Assembly: GCF_003248505.1 (NCBI RefSeq)
Contig: NZ_QFOA01000127.1
Span: forward strand, 1-5,218
Direction: 5' to 3'
DNA: 5,218 nucleotides
From: Sphingobium sp.
GTDB taxonomy: Bacteria > Pseudomonadota > Alphaproteobacteria > Sphingomonadales > Sphingomonadaceae
Shown: positions 1 through 5,218 of the stretch, one piece after another
Numbering within the stretch: position 1 is the stretch's first letter
Layout of the letters: each line of letters starts with the position of its first letter
Notes under the pieces: model-generated
What the model was told of the DNA's origin: nothing
The model's input: the letters and a program-made list of their open reading frames with translations, nothing else
Databases searched by the model: none
Translations under genes and position numbers: made by a program

Positions 1-55
1 ACTTCTCAGTGGAAATTACTGGCCTCCCCGGGTCACTTCTCAGCGGCAATCAACA
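1..55. mobile_element. IS21-family-like terminus, left edge (element continues outside the window)
   Basis: These 55 bases are the perfect reverse complement of 5122-5176. Read outward from base 55 the end starts TGTTGATTGCCGCTGA, so the terminal dinucleotide is TG, and the match between the two window edges stops exactly there (next base T on this side, C on the other). One full copy of the 14-base motif CTGAGAAGTGACCC lies on the minus strand at 30-43, and a partial copy (ACTTCTCAG) at 1-9 is cut by the window edge. Spaced repeats of this kind inside long terminal inverted repeats are typical of IS21-family elements. No istA or istB coding sequence is visible, so the family call rests on the end alone. 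The insertion truncates the sigma factor gene next to it. Confidence 0.75.
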
Positions 56-237
56 AGATAGGCTGGCGGATTTTCGATATGTTCGACAACGCCCGCAGCG
101 AACAGCTTTATGAAAACTTCCTGCGCGAGATCGGGGGCATCGTCCCCTCCCACCCGCTTTCGGAAGAAACGCAGGACGCGCGCATATTCCGCCCGGTAAA
201 GTGCCTCGAAGGCTGCCGTAGAACTGGAGGGGCTCAT
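40..237 (-). CDS. Truncated ECF (FecI-like) RNA polymerase sigma factor, N-terminal fragment cut by an IS
   Basis: The first 61 residues look like the start of an extracytoplasmic-function sigma-70 factor. Region 2 is recognisable: F-E-A-L-Y at 10-14, FFRKRVG near 24-30, D-A-P-D-L-A-Q-E-V-F at 33-42, and N-P-P-A-Y-L at 56-61, where such proteins normally continue towards the end of region 2. ECF factors are usually about 160-200 residues. Here native sequence stops at base 56, and the IS end supplies V-D-C-R-stop. Region 4, which binds the -35 element, is missing, so the fragment should be inactive. The ATG at 237-235 overlaps the stop of the upstream nucleotidyltransferase-like gene in the sequence ATGA, which suggests translational coupling. 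Any FecR or TonB-receptor partner would lie beyond the IS and cannot be seen. The sigma call is firm; the FecI subgroup is an impression. Confidence 0.8.
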   Translation of the reverse strand: MSPSSSTAAFEALYRAEYARVLRFFRKRVGGDDAPDLAQEVFIKLFAAGVVEHIENPPAYLVDCR

Positions 238-683
238 TGCCTTGCCTCCCGACGTTCGCGTTCATTCAACGGTGCGTCGCGCGAAGCGCGGTAGAGCGTG
301 ATGCCCGCCTCGATGCGGTCGAGGATGAAGGTATCGCGCTCGATCCTGGCGATGCGGATGTCGGCCTTTGAATAGATATCGAGATCGACCGCGCACCGAT
401 TGCCCAGTTCGCTGTCAATGACATCGCGCACCCGCTGCCAGCAGCGCTCGTCTTTGAAGGCAGGATGGTTGACGACGATCCAGAATTCATAATCCGAGAA
501 CTGGATTGTTTGCCGGTCCTCATACCAGGAGCGGCGTGCATAGGGACCAATCAGGACGATCCGACTGATCTTCCCCGGTCGGGGTGCCTGGACCTTTTCG
601 GATTCGAAGCAGGCGCGAATGATACGCGCGATGCGCTCGATCTCGTTCTGCTTGCGCCAGACCAGATGGCTGATGCGCGCCAT
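234..683 (-). CDS. Degenerate MNT-type nucleotidyltransferase-like protein without a HEPN domain
   Basis: This 149-residue protein aligns by eye along its length with the N-terminal half of the MNT-HEPN protein encoded just upstream. Shared landmarks are the start-proximal helix (R-K-Q-x-E-x-E-R-I), the strand R-I-V-L-I-G, the loop G-P-Y-A-R-R at 46-51, S-D-Y-E at 63-66, and G-I-T-L-Y near the end. The canonical motif of this superfamily is G-S followed by D-x-D. Here the serine is proline (47) and the second metal-binding aspartate is glutamate (66), so catalysis is doubtful. A D-L-D at 100-102 sits where the third acid would be. The protein ends where the HEPN domain would begin. I chose the ATG at 683 because it matches the paralogue's start and has GAAG five bases upstream. 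The frame stays open to an ATG at 722 and a GTG at 737, giving 162 or 167 residues. The stop overlaps the sigma factor start. Confidence 0.65.
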   Translation of the reverse strand: MARISHLVWRKQNEIERIARIIRACFESEKVQAPRPGKISRIVLIGPYARRSWYEDRQTIQFSDYEFWIVVNHPAFKDERCWQRVRDVIDSELGNRCAVDLDIYSKADIRIARIERDTFILDRIEAGITLYRASRDAPLNERERREARQ

Positions 684-942
684 CACGACTTCGCGCGCGT
701 AAACGTCGATAGGGGGTGTCATTTGCAGCTCGCACACCGGCGGTCCGCGCGTCTGGGCGCGGATGGTGCAAGCGGTGTTCGCTGCGTGCCGTCCTTGCGG
801 CTTGCAGCAACTGCCCGACCGGAGGGGCCGGACCTACATGATGCCTGGCAGGGTTATCCCCGGGATGGCCGCCAGTCCTTCCATCTCGTGCCGCCGAATA
901 TGCCAGACAGGAGGAATCCGGGCAAGCTGTCAAGCGGGATCA
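684..942. other. 259-bp intergenic stretch between the two nucleotidyltransferase genes
   Basis: No convincing gene lies here on either strand; the open frames crossing it look like shadows. It separates two related minus-strand genes by more than an operon normally would, so the downstream pair may have its own promoter. The only candidate seen is a TTGACA hexamer on the minus strand, listed separately. I saw no stem-loop followed by a T-run that would end transcription of the MNT-HEPN gene. Confidence 0.5.
905..933 (-). promoter_or_regulatory. Weak candidate promoter for the nucleotidyltransferase-like and sigma factor genes
   Basis: On the minus strand a perfect TTGACA occupies 933-928. 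Seventeen bases further on is CTGTCT at 910-905, a poor -10 match. The location, just after the MNT-HEPN stop and over 200 bases before the next start, is sensible. The weak -10 makes this no more than a candidate. Confidence 0.2.
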
Positions 943-1863
943 CTATTTCCCGGCGGCGGCTTCCAATTCGGCAATCCGTTCCGAGCAGACCTGATGGACC
1001 ACGCGGCCCAGTTCCTCGACGCGATCACCGAGCCAAGCCAGTTCTTCCTCACTGATCCGGTAGTGCCTGGAATAGCGGGCTTTGGTGTAGGCTTCCTTCA
1101 GCTTCTGGAATTTTGCGCGTTCGGCGTGCGTGGCTTCCGGCCATATGCCATAGAGGCGGCGGTCCAGCCCTTCGGCCAGCGATCGCAGGAAGGCGATATT
1201 ATGATTATATGGCGTGTAGAAAGTCAGGGTGAGCAATAGGCCCTGATAGAGACGTTCAGCCGCCTGATGAAGGTCGAAGGCGGCCTTTTTCCAATCGCCA
1301 TGTCTACGAGCGTCGGCGTAGCCACGAAAGAAGCTAGCTCCACCCGAGCAGTTCTCTTCAAAATACTCTCTTGCAGTGTCGAGCGCCTGCTGGGGTGTCT
1401 TCGGCTTGGGCGTCGCCAATTCGCTGCCGCCCGTCTCGTAAAGCGCGATCCCGTCGTTGGCGACTTCCATGAAGAAGACGCGGCCATGGGCGAGGCCGTC
1501 ATTCACCTCGTGCAGCGAATGGACAATGAAATTGACCGGCGTACGCAACGTCTTCTCGATCGTGTAGGCGCGGATCAGCCGCTCCTCGGCCTTCGCCCAG
1601 TAGGCCGCCCGGTCGGTCAGTTCCTTCTGGCTGACGATGACGAGGATATCGTAGTCGGACTTGTACTGGTTCGCCGACAGCGGCGCATCCACCCAGTCAC
1701 CCCGCGCATGGCTGCCAAAGAGGACAATCTTCAGGATGCGCGCGCCCTTCCGGGGGCCCGTGGCATTCCCGATCGCGTCGCGAAATTCTTCAAAAATAAC
1801 CTCAACGATGCGCTCAAGCTCGCGCTGCTTTGCCGCAGGAAGATGGTCGATATCGGTGCGCAT
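943..1863 (-). CDS. Fused nucleotidyltransferase (MNT)-HEPN domain protein
   Basis: This 306-residue protein joins two domains that are often separate genes in type VII toxin-antitoxin pairs. Residues 1 to about 145 are a minimal nucleotidyltransferase: strand L-K-I-V-L-F, then G-S-H-A-R-G-D at 50-56 and S-D-Y-D at 69-72, with both metal-binding aspartates (70, 72) kept. Asparagine 111 sits where a third acidic residue is common. Residues about 155-306 form a helical HEPN domain ending in K-A-R-Y-S-R-H-Y, with R263 and H267 spaced R-x3-H rather than the classical R-x4-6-H. In separate-gene pairs the MNT protein adenylylates and silences the HEPN RNase; in a fusion this could be internal control, but that is inference. 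An in-frame ATG at 1884 would add seven residues. I prefer 1863 because family members, as I recall them, begin near M-x-T-D-x-D-H-L-P and the paralogue aligns from the same point. Confidence 0.85.
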   Translation of the reverse strand: MRTDIDHLPAAKQRELERIVEVIFEEFRDAIGNATGPRKGARILKIVLFGSHARGDWVDAPLSANQYKSDYDILVIVSQKELTDRAAYWAKAEERLIRAYTIEKTLRTPVNFIVHSLHEVNDGLAHGRVFFMEVANDGIALYETGGSELATPKPKTPQQALDTAREYFEENCSGGASFFRGYADARRHGDWKKAAFDLHQAAERLYQGLLLTLTFYTPYNHNIAFLRSLAEGLDRRLYGIWPEATHAERAKFQKLKEAYTKARYSRHYRISEEELAWLGDRVEELGRVVHQVCSERIAELEAAAGK

Positions 1864-2130
1864 TAGCCGGGATTCTTTCGGCATCCGCCGTTGTTTGGCA
1901 AGCGCAATTGCAGCGAGGCTATTGCATAAAGATCAAGGCGTTCGAAACCTGTCGTCCATTCTTCGGGGGGTGAAGTAGGAACGTTTGGGTCGGGGGGCGA
2001 ACCCGCTATTCCTGGCTGACTTGCCAGTAACGGCTTCTGACGAGAGCGATAGTGACACTCAGTCATCCTGAGCGTACCAAGCTGCCGCGCGCCTTTAAGT
2101 CGTGAGCTTTAGATAGCCCAAACAGATGTC

Positions 2131-2159
2131 CTGAGCATAGCACTTTCAACAAATATAAG
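2131..2159 (+). promoter_or_regulatory. Weak candidate promoter for the plus-strand operon
   Basis: TATAAG at 2154-2159 is a fair -10 box in the most AT-rich part of the intergenic region. Seventeen bases upstream is CTGAGC at 2131-2136, a poor -35. Position and orientation suit the operon starting near 2323, with a leader of roughly 150 bases. Confidence 0.25.
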
Positions 2160-2253
2160 CTTTACATCACAGCGCAGATCCTTTGGATCATCCGCGTCGA
2201 GAGATTGGATCCCTATCCGGTTTCTTCCGGAATTTCCTCGATGAGGAGCCGTC

Positions 2254-2283
2254 GTGTCTCGTGTCGTAGGACTCATGTTCTAA
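2254..2283 (+). other. Possible nine-codon leader frame upstream of the operon
   Basis: A GTG at 2254 has a good ribosome-binding match, GAGGAG at 2243-2248, five bases away. It reads nine codons (V-S-R-V-V-G-L-M-F) to TAA at 2281-2283. The same frame then continues open from TTG at 2284 through the next gene. It may be a leader peptide, or the real start of the next gene interrupted by a stop. It may also be chance. Confidence 0.2.
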
Positions 2284-2322
2284 TTGCAAGGCGATATCAT
2301 AAGATTACTAGCTTCGCCTGCA

Positions 2323-2916
2323 ATGAACTTGACGCGAATCAGAACCGGTTGCAGGCATTTATCCGTACCGTATCGACGAGCAGTTCCCCTGACCCTAACG
2401 CGCAAACCTCCGTCCCGACGCAAGCGGGCCCGATCGGCAGAGAACGATCCGCGACGGCTATTGGAGCCACCACCTTCTCCCCAGGCCCGAGGATTGCTTG
2501 CTGCCAAAGCTGGCTTTGGTCCCTATTCTAAACACAAGAGGCACCCACACCTTTACAACCTGAAGCCTTACGAAGGCGAGGATGAAGATCCAACTTATTG
2601 CGACGAACATGCGGACTTCGGACCTGGAGATATCCCACGCGCCTTGCCGCTCTTAAAACGGGGGATCGCCGCGGGTCTTTTCGGCAAAGGCACTAAGAAG
2701 GGCGATCCGAGTTTGTTATGGACGGTCGACGATAATGGATGGATTTACGAGGCGCAGATCACCAATCCGGGCTACGGCATGTATCATGCCTATCCAGTGC
2801 TTCCGAACGAAGCGATCGCTGGGAAGGTGTTGATGCGTTATGCTACCTATGTCACGGAACAGAATGATCCAGTCCTCGATTTGTCCCTCGTTGCTGCCAG
2901 GAAGCGCTACCAGTGA
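2323..2916 (+). CDS. Unrecognised 197-residue protein, first gene of the putative defence-like operon
   Basis: I do not recognise a named family. The first 60 residues are basic and proline-rich (R-K-P-P-S-R-R-K-R-A-R near 27-37) and are probably disordered. The compact part starts at G-F-G-P-Y-S-K-H-K-R at 64-73. It continues through an acidic stretch with C-D-E-H at 93-96 and a strand-rich segment W-T-V-D-D-N-G-W-I-Y-E-A at 133-144, then Y-H-A-Y-P at 154-158. There is no signal peptide or membrane segment. The start is uncertain. ATG at 2323 lacks a clear ribosome site, and the frame is open upstream to TTG at 2284, which would give 210 residues. The last codons overlap the next gene as GTGA, so the two are probably translated together. 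The Cys/His residues could bind metal, but only C93 and H96 form an obvious pair. Confidence 0.7.
   Translation: MNLTRIRTGCRHLSVPYRRAVPLTLTRKPPSRRKRARSAENDPRRLLEPPPSPQARGLLAAKAGFGPYSKHKRHPHLYNLKPYEGEDEDPTYCDEHADFGPGDIPRALPLLKRGIAAGLFGKGTKKGDPSLLWTVDDNGWIYEAQITNPGYGMYHAYPVLPNEAIAGKVLMRYATYVTEQNDPVLDLSLVAARKRYQ
2899..2904 (+). promoter_or_regulatory. Ribosome-binding site AGGAAG fixing the GTG start at 2913
   Basis: AGGAAG lies eight bases before GTG 2913, inside the end of the preceding gene. The next in-frame ATG, at 2925, would be 20 bases away, too far. This favours the GTG start and coupling through the GTGA overlap. Confidence 0.6.
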
Positions 2917-4217
2917 TCCCAGACATGCTCATCGTTGACGCTCGCTGGCCAAAAACGCCGGCCGTCGGAGCGCGCGACGTGGCGGAGGTACGTATCGCAG
3001 CGCATGGAGAGCCGCTGACGCGTTTCCTCGATATCGAAAACGGCGGCCAACGGGATCATTTCCGGGCGTCAGCTGTCTCTCTTGCTTTCTGGCTCGCCGA
3101 CAATTGGTGGCGGCTGCGCTACGAATGCCTCGATGGCTCGACTCCCTCGGTGAATTGGCGGCTACGTCACGAGCTGAGTTCGGCGTCGGGGGGGACGTTC
3201 TGGCCGCCTCTCATGATCCACAGCTCCGGCGAGAACGTCCAGTTCACACCTGCTTTCTCTCGGCATCTGGAGACCTCCCCTCTTCGTTATCTTGCACCAG
3301 ATACGACCTCGGTCTCAGGTCGAGCCTTCGAAGACGGAATCGATCGCTTTTTCGATCAGGTTCTGGATACCTGCGCTTCCGCGCTCGACGGTACTGCCAT
3401 CACCGAACTGATCGCCACCTTGCGTGACGAGCGTGCCGACAAAGCACTAGCTAGCTGGCGACGGGTCGAGGCTCGGCTTGGCTATGATCCCGACACGGTA
3501 CCGGAGCCAATAATGCGGGCGCTTGGGAGATTGGAACGCCGCGTAGGTTCCTCTGCGATAGAAGAAGCCGCGTCAGCTACCCCCGGCTCACGCTCGGCGG
3601 TAGCCCTTGAGAATGCCCTCAGCGCTGCAGAGGCCTCGGAAGTCATGGTTGACCTAAGCGCCGCCCATGGCCTGATGTCGCCCGCAAACGACACGCACCC
3701 CTTGGCACCTTGGGAGATGGGCCGGAGGGCAGCCCAATATCTGCGTCGCCAGCGGGACTTTGGTCTAGGGCCAATTCGGTTGAAAGCGTTTTCTGAGCTG
3801 CTAGGCGCAACAAAGGAGACGTTAGCTCGTCCTGCGACAGCGCGAAAACTCCCCTACAGCGCGCGTGTCGAGAAGAAGGCAAATCAGCAAAAGATCGCGC
3901 TCGGGTCTGTCGTGTCACGCGACCGACGCTTCGAACTCTCCTGCGCCCTCGGTGATGAGATTTGGTCGAATTCTAAATTTGGGATTATCAGCAAAGCCAA
4001 GACCGACCGTCAAAAATTTCAGCGCGCCTTTGCTCAAAACCTGCTCGCTCCGTTTGACGGCATCCGTCAGCACCTCGATATTGATAATCTTGATGATCTT
4101 GCGATCGATGGCGTCGCCAAGACCTTCCACGTCCATCCGAACGTTATCAAACGGGTACTGATCCTGGAGCGGGTGTTGCCACGCCAGACACTCGATGAAC
4201 GAATTGAGGCGGCCTGA
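2913..4217 (+). CDS. ImmA/IrrE-like protein with degenerate zinc-peptidase motif
   Basis: This 434-residue cytoplasmic protein has an N-terminal domain with an aromatic-rich patch, F-W-L-A-D-N-W-W-R-L-R-Y at 59-70. A helical middle region follows, roughly 135-320. The C-terminal segment can be laid over the ImmA/IrrE metallopeptidase core. R-F-E-L-S-C-A-L-G-D at 339-348 matches the usual R-F-T-L-A-H-E-L-G-H, and A-F-A-Q-N-L-L-A-P at 372-380 matches the F-A-A-E-L-L-M-P that follows. Both zinc histidines (now C344 and D348) and the catalytic glutamate (A345) are gone, so peptidase activity is unlikely. It may act as a scaffold, sensor or regulator. Residues 390-420 resemble a helix-turn-helix-like tail (D-G-V-A-K-T-F-H-V), but this is weak. 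It overlaps the upstream gene by four bases. The alignment was made by eye from memory of the family. Confidence 0.65.
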   Translation: MIPDMLIVDARWPKTPAVGARDVAEVRIAAHGEPLTRFLDIENGGQRDHFRASAVSLAFWLADNWWRLRYECLDGSTPSVNWRLRHELSSASGGTFWPPLMIHSSGENVQFTPAFSRHLETSPLRYLAPDTTSVSGRAFEDGIDRFFDQVLDTCASALDGTAITELIATLRDERADKALASWRRVEARLGYDPDTVPEPIMRALGRLERRVGSSAIEEAASATPGSRSAVALENALSAAEASEVMVDLSAAHGLMSPANDTHPLAPWEMGRRAAQYLRRQRDFGLGPIRLKAFSELLGATKETLARPATARKLPYSARVEKKANQQKIALGSVVSRDRRFELSCALGDEIWSNSKFGIISKAKTDRQKFQRAFAQNLLAPFDGIRQHLDIDNLDDLAIDGVAKTFHVHPNVIKRVLILERVLPRQTLDERIEAA

Positions 4218-4583
4218 TCCCGGCCGCGCAGAGGATGCAGCAGTCCGATTGATAATGGGATCCTGTTTAGACTTGCTCGGAGGGTTGTTTGGAAGGCCGA
4301 AGGCTCCAAGGAAAAGTGGCCGTTATGCTTTTCCAAAGTCTCTGTCATCGCCGTGGACCGCTCATCCAAACGCGTGATGGCAGGGCCACCCGGCAAAGTC
4401 CCGCTGACGTTGGTCCGCCCCATCTGCAATTCGCGTTGATCAGAGCGGCGACGGGGCCCAAGCATGGATCATGCGGTGATCGTCTTGATATTGGACGCCA
4501 AGGGAAGCATCGACCGTCCGCGCTTGCACTTACTTACGGCGACAGTCTTTGCTAATCAGAATGCTAAGGGGGATTCTGCCCAG
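4218..4583. other. 366-bp gap inside the plus-strand gene block
   Basis: Nothing here was recognised with confidence. A plus-strand frame from ATG 4195 gives a 60-residue product. A minus-strand frame (4465-4067) runs back into the peptidase-like gene. Neither looks like a protein I know. From ATG 4464 the frame is open into the small protein gene and could give it 40 more residues, with only a weak GACGGGG upstream. No terminator hairpin with a T-run was seen. The gap is unusual between genes otherwise joined by four-base overlaps. Confidence 0.45.
4566..4573 (+). promoter_or_regulatory. Ribosome-binding site AAGGGGGA favouring the ATG at 4584
   Basis: This purine run resembles a Shine-Dalgarno sequence and ends ten bases before ATG 4584. 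It is a better site than the one before the alternative ATG at 4464, so it supports the 65-residue version of the small protein. Confidence 0.45.
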
Positions 4584-4781
4584 ATGTCGAATGATTTGGA
4601 AGACGCGGCGCTCGTGGCGTCACTCGAGCGTGAGGCTAGCCTCACACCGGGAATATTGGCGCGCTTGCTCGCACTGGAAGTCGACTTTCCCGATCTGAAT
4701 GGCCGGGGCGTACGTCGCAATCTCTACCGCGCGATCGAAGATTTGCTTGATGCGGCCGCGGACCGCACTGAGGCGCCGTGA
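4584..4781 (+). CDS. Small acidic helical protein, probable partner of the downstream DndD-like ATPase
   Basis: The product has 65 residues and is mostly predicted helix: E-D-A-A-L-V-A-S-L-E at 6-15, L-A-R-L-L-A-L-E at 25-32, then R-N-L-Y-R-A-I-E-D-L-L at 45-55. This resembles the short proteins encoded directly before DndD-type ATPases in DNA-modification or defence operons (sometimes annotated as DNA modification system-associated small protein). That resemblance is from memory and the role is unknown. The stop overlaps the ATPase GTG start in GTGA, a strong sign of joint translation, perhaps in fixed ratio. The start is a choice: ATG 4584 has a purine-rich ribosome site, while ATG 4464 would give 105 residues with a hydrophobic start (V-I-V-L-I-L). 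Confidence 0.6.
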   Translation: MSNDLEDAALVASLEREASLTPGILARLLALEVDFPDLNGRGVRRNLYRAIEDLLDAAADRTEAP

Positions 4782-5137
4782 AGTTCGAGGCGATCACGAT
4801 ACAGAACATGTTCGCTTACGGGGGCGAGCCTTCGACGATAGACCTCTCCGGTTGCAGCGAGGAGAGGAACATCGTCGTGATCTCGGGGGCAAACGGCGCT
4901 GGCAAGACAAGCTTGCTAAACGCGATAAAGCTCCTGTTCCTCGGACTGAACAATGAGGAGCTCAGGCGCGTAGGTTTAGCTGGCTCTCCCCTCACGCCAA
5001 AACAGTATGTCAACGGCGTTTCAGGGCGATGGTATGGTGTGTTCAACAACACAGCTGGGCTTGCAGACACTGCAAAGGTGGCGCTTAGCTGGTTCGACGG
5101 TGATGGTCGCAGGGTCCAGGCTGTTGATTGCCGCTGA
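4778..5137 (+). CDS. Truncated DndD/Rad50/SMC-like ATPase, N-terminal fragment cut by an IS
   Basis: The first 114 residues are the start of an ABC-type ATPase of the SMC/Rad50/RecF/DndD kind. The opening M-K-F-E-A-I-T-I-Q-N-M-F-A-Y is the family's first strand. Walker A is complete as G-A-N-G-A-G-K-T at 37-44, followed by S-L-L-N-A-I. The region after it (L-T-P-K-Q-Y-V at 72-78) looks closer to DndD-like proteins than to Rad50. The coiled coil, signature motif and Walker B are missing. From base 5122 the IS provides the last base of codon 115 and then V-D-C-R-stop. A full protein would be several hundred residues longer, so this fragment should not hydrolyse ATP. GTG 4778 overlaps the small gene's stop, with TGAGG four bases before it. 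DndD partners in phosphorothioation, such as DndC or DndE, are not in the window. Confidence 0.8.
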   Translation: MKFEAITIQNMFAYGGEPSTIDLSGCSEERNIVVISGANGAGKTSLLNAIKLLFLGLNNEELRRVGLAGSPLTPKQYVNGVSGRWYGVFNNTAGLADTAKVALSWFDGDGRRVQAVDCR

Positions 5138-5218
5138 GAAGTGACCCGGGGAGGCCAGTAATTTCCACTGAGAAGTGACCCATGTTTGAACACGTCCCTT
5201 AGCTTTGAGCGGGGGACC
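5122..5218. mobile_element. IS21-family-like terminus, right edge (element continues outside the window)
   Basis: The element starts with TG at 5122, immediately after native ATPase sequence. Bases 5122-5176 repeat the left edge in inverted orientation without a mismatch, and a further 42 bases run to the window end. The continuation from the ATG at 5182 meets stops after six codons, and no transposase is recognised. Because the same end faces inward on both sides, the simplest reading is two copies of one IS in opposite orientation. Outer flanks are missing, so target duplications cannot be checked. Confidence 0.75.
5134..5181. repeat. Two direct copies of CTGAGAAGTGACCC in the IS end
   Basis: Identical 14-base copies lie at 5134-5147 and 5168-5181, with starts 34 bases apart. 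They probably bind the transposase at the element end, as the multiple terminal repeats of IS21 relatives are thought to do. The left edge shows the same arrangement on the other strand, with its inner copy cut by the window border. Confidence 0.75.

Larger units (their letters stand above)
1864..2322. other. Divergent intergenic region, about 460 bp
   Basis: This stretch lies between the start of the minus-strand MNT-HEPN gene and the start of the plus-strand operon, so it should hold both promoters. On the minus strand a 67-codon frame (2066-1863) ends in TAA, sharing one base with the MNT-HEPN ATG. I do not recognise it and do not call it a gene. Near 2140-2170 the sequence becomes AT-rich. 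Small dyads follow: GATCC-TTT-GGATC at 2177-2189, TTCCGGAA at 2225-2232, and the overlapping GGAATTTCC at 2229-2237. The last two could form an operator, but nothing identifies a binding protein. A possible nine-codon leader follows at 2254-2283. No RNA gene was recognised. Confidence 0.5.

Noticed and set aside
935..952. CGGGA/TCCCG stem around the MNT-HEPN stop codon as a terminator
   Set aside because: Only five base pairs, an eight-base loop and no T-run on the transcribed strand.
465..1239. Long plus-strand frames opposite the nucleotidyltransferase genes
   Set aside because: They are antisense shadows of clearly homologous minus-strand proteins.
1863..2066. 67-codon minus-strand frame ending one base into the MNT-HEPN start
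   Set aside because: Composition is that of a chance frame in GC-rich DNA, no domain is recognisable and no good ribosome site was found. The TAATG junction alone is not enough.
2205..2531. 108-codon plus-strand frame from a TTG
   Set aside because: It overlaps the 197-residue gene in another frame. It is serine-rich without motifs, whereas the other frame continues into a coherent protein and a GTGA junction.
4067..4465. 132-codon minus-strand frame across the gap near 4218-4583
   Set aside because: About a third lies antisense to the well-supported 434-residue gene, and the product matches nothing I know.
1..5218. CRISPR array, tRNA or rRNA
   Set aside because: No regularly spaced repeats beyond the IS-end motifs and no recognisable RNA gene sequence on either strand.

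Overview
The window is a GC-rich segment of bacterial accessory DNA. Codon use, the run of small coupled genes, the FecI-like sigma factor fragment and the style of the MNT-HEPN gene suggest an alphaproteobacterium, perhaps a sphingomonad. That is an inference from sequence style; no taxonomic marker is present.

Both edges of the window are the same insertion-sequence end. Positions 1-55 are the exact reverse complement of 5122-5176, the identity stops at a terminal TG dinucleotide, and the end carries spaced copies of CTGAGAAGTGACCC, as in IS21-family termini. Each end cuts a gene: an ECF sigma factor on the left and a DndD/Rad50-like ATPase on the right. Both broken frames gain the same tail, V-D-C-R-stop, from the element.

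Left block, minus strand (about 40-1863). A fused nucleotidyltransferase-HEPN protein (type VII toxin-antitoxin-like architecture) is followed by a shorter nucleotidyltransferase paralogue. The paralogue has degenerate catalytic motifs and no HEPN domain. Its stop codon overlaps the start of the truncated sigma factor gene by four bases (ATGA).

Middle (1864-2322). A divergent intergenic region of about 460 bp separates the two blocks. It holds an AT-rich patch with a possible promoter, small palindromes and a possible nine-codon leader.

Right block, plus strand (2323-5121). Four genes run in one direction: an unrecognised 197-residue protein, a 434-residue protein that looks like an ImmA/IrrE-type peptidase whose zinc motif has been lost, a 65-residue small protein, and the N-terminal part of an SMC/Rad50/DndD-type ATPase. 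Two junctions are GTGA overlaps. The layout resembles defence or DNA-modification operons built around a DndD-like ATPase. Whatever followed the ATPase start has been separated by the IS, so the system as seen is incomplete.
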